Of a stretch of 42,111 nt of DNA, positions 42,059-42,111 are shown piece by piece. Source of the DNA: an uncultured Spirochaetia bacterium. GTDB taxonomy: Bacteria > Spirochaetota > CALGPD01. The notes under the pieces were generated by a model. It was given only the letters and a program-made list of their open reading frames with translations, did not search any database and was not told the origin of the DNA. The stretch is taken from NCBI GenBank assembly GCA_937960625.1, contig CALGPD010000273.1, forward strand, positions 1-42,111, given 5' to 3'. The stretch's first letter is position 1; each line of letters starts with the position of its first letter. The translations under genes were made by a program, and so were the position numbers.

Positions 42059-42111
42059 AAGCAACCTCCTGAATAATATTTTTCTTATAATAGTACATAT
42101 AACATATTAAT

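Overview
The window is AT-rich, densely coded bacterial chromosome from a diderm. Evidence for an outer membrane and LPS: a GnnA-like oxidoreductase beside a DUF374 acyltransferase, several lipoproteins with their own Lgt, MMPL/RND and MacB-type exporters, and a SurA-N-like lipoprotein. Three of the four lipoproteins have Asn just before the lipid-bearing Cys (FNC, INC, TNC), which is tolerated in spirochaetes and rare in enterobacteria. I favour a spirochaete or near relative, at low certainty. There is no rRNA, CRISPR array, integrase or transposase, and no gene-free stretch longer than about 270 bases.

Layout. 1-6.3 kb: a cut-off gene, an exported Ntn hydrolase, a ROK sugar kinase, a large exported DUF3160 protein and an EAL phosphodiesterase. 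The DUF3160 gene sits between the ROK 3' end and a decayed second copy of that 3' end, so it looks like an inserted cassette. 6.4-11 kb: a TetR regulator with a palindromic operator and its RND exporter, divergent from a very basic Spy/CpxP-like protein. 11-15 kb: a lipid A-type pair and a MacB-like ABC pair. 15-19.2 kb: an anti-sigma-like membrane protein coupled to a 1226-residue fusion of Na+/solute symporter, GAF, SpoIIE phosphatase and TPRs. 19.3-25.2 kb: uvrC, tRNA-Gly(GCC), small unknown and lipoprotein genes, a TerB-like/GATE-membrane pair, a MaoC hydratase, an eight-cysteine exported peptide and a DUF2892 protein.

25.3-28.7 kb: an operon of floA, a membrane-anchored coiled-coil protein and a four-repeat PPC lipoprotein. 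28.7-30.8 kb: Nudix and SurA-N-like lipoprotein genes and a small coiled-coil protein. 31-35.8 kb: a tight operon of citrate synthase, malate dehydrogenase, gamma-carbonic anhydrase, Lgt and RluD. 35.9-37.1 kb: a divergent Hfq-like protein and a DUF1963 protein. 37.4-42.1 kb: a complete branched-chain amino acid type ABC importer in the order livK-livH-livM-livG-livF on the minus strand.

The observations most worth following up are the transporter-phosphatase fusion with its coupled anti-sigma-like partner, the Hfq-like protein with a lysine-rich N-terminal extension, the direct-repeat-flanked DUF3160 cassette, the eight-cysteine peptide, and the very high positive charge of several exported proteins.
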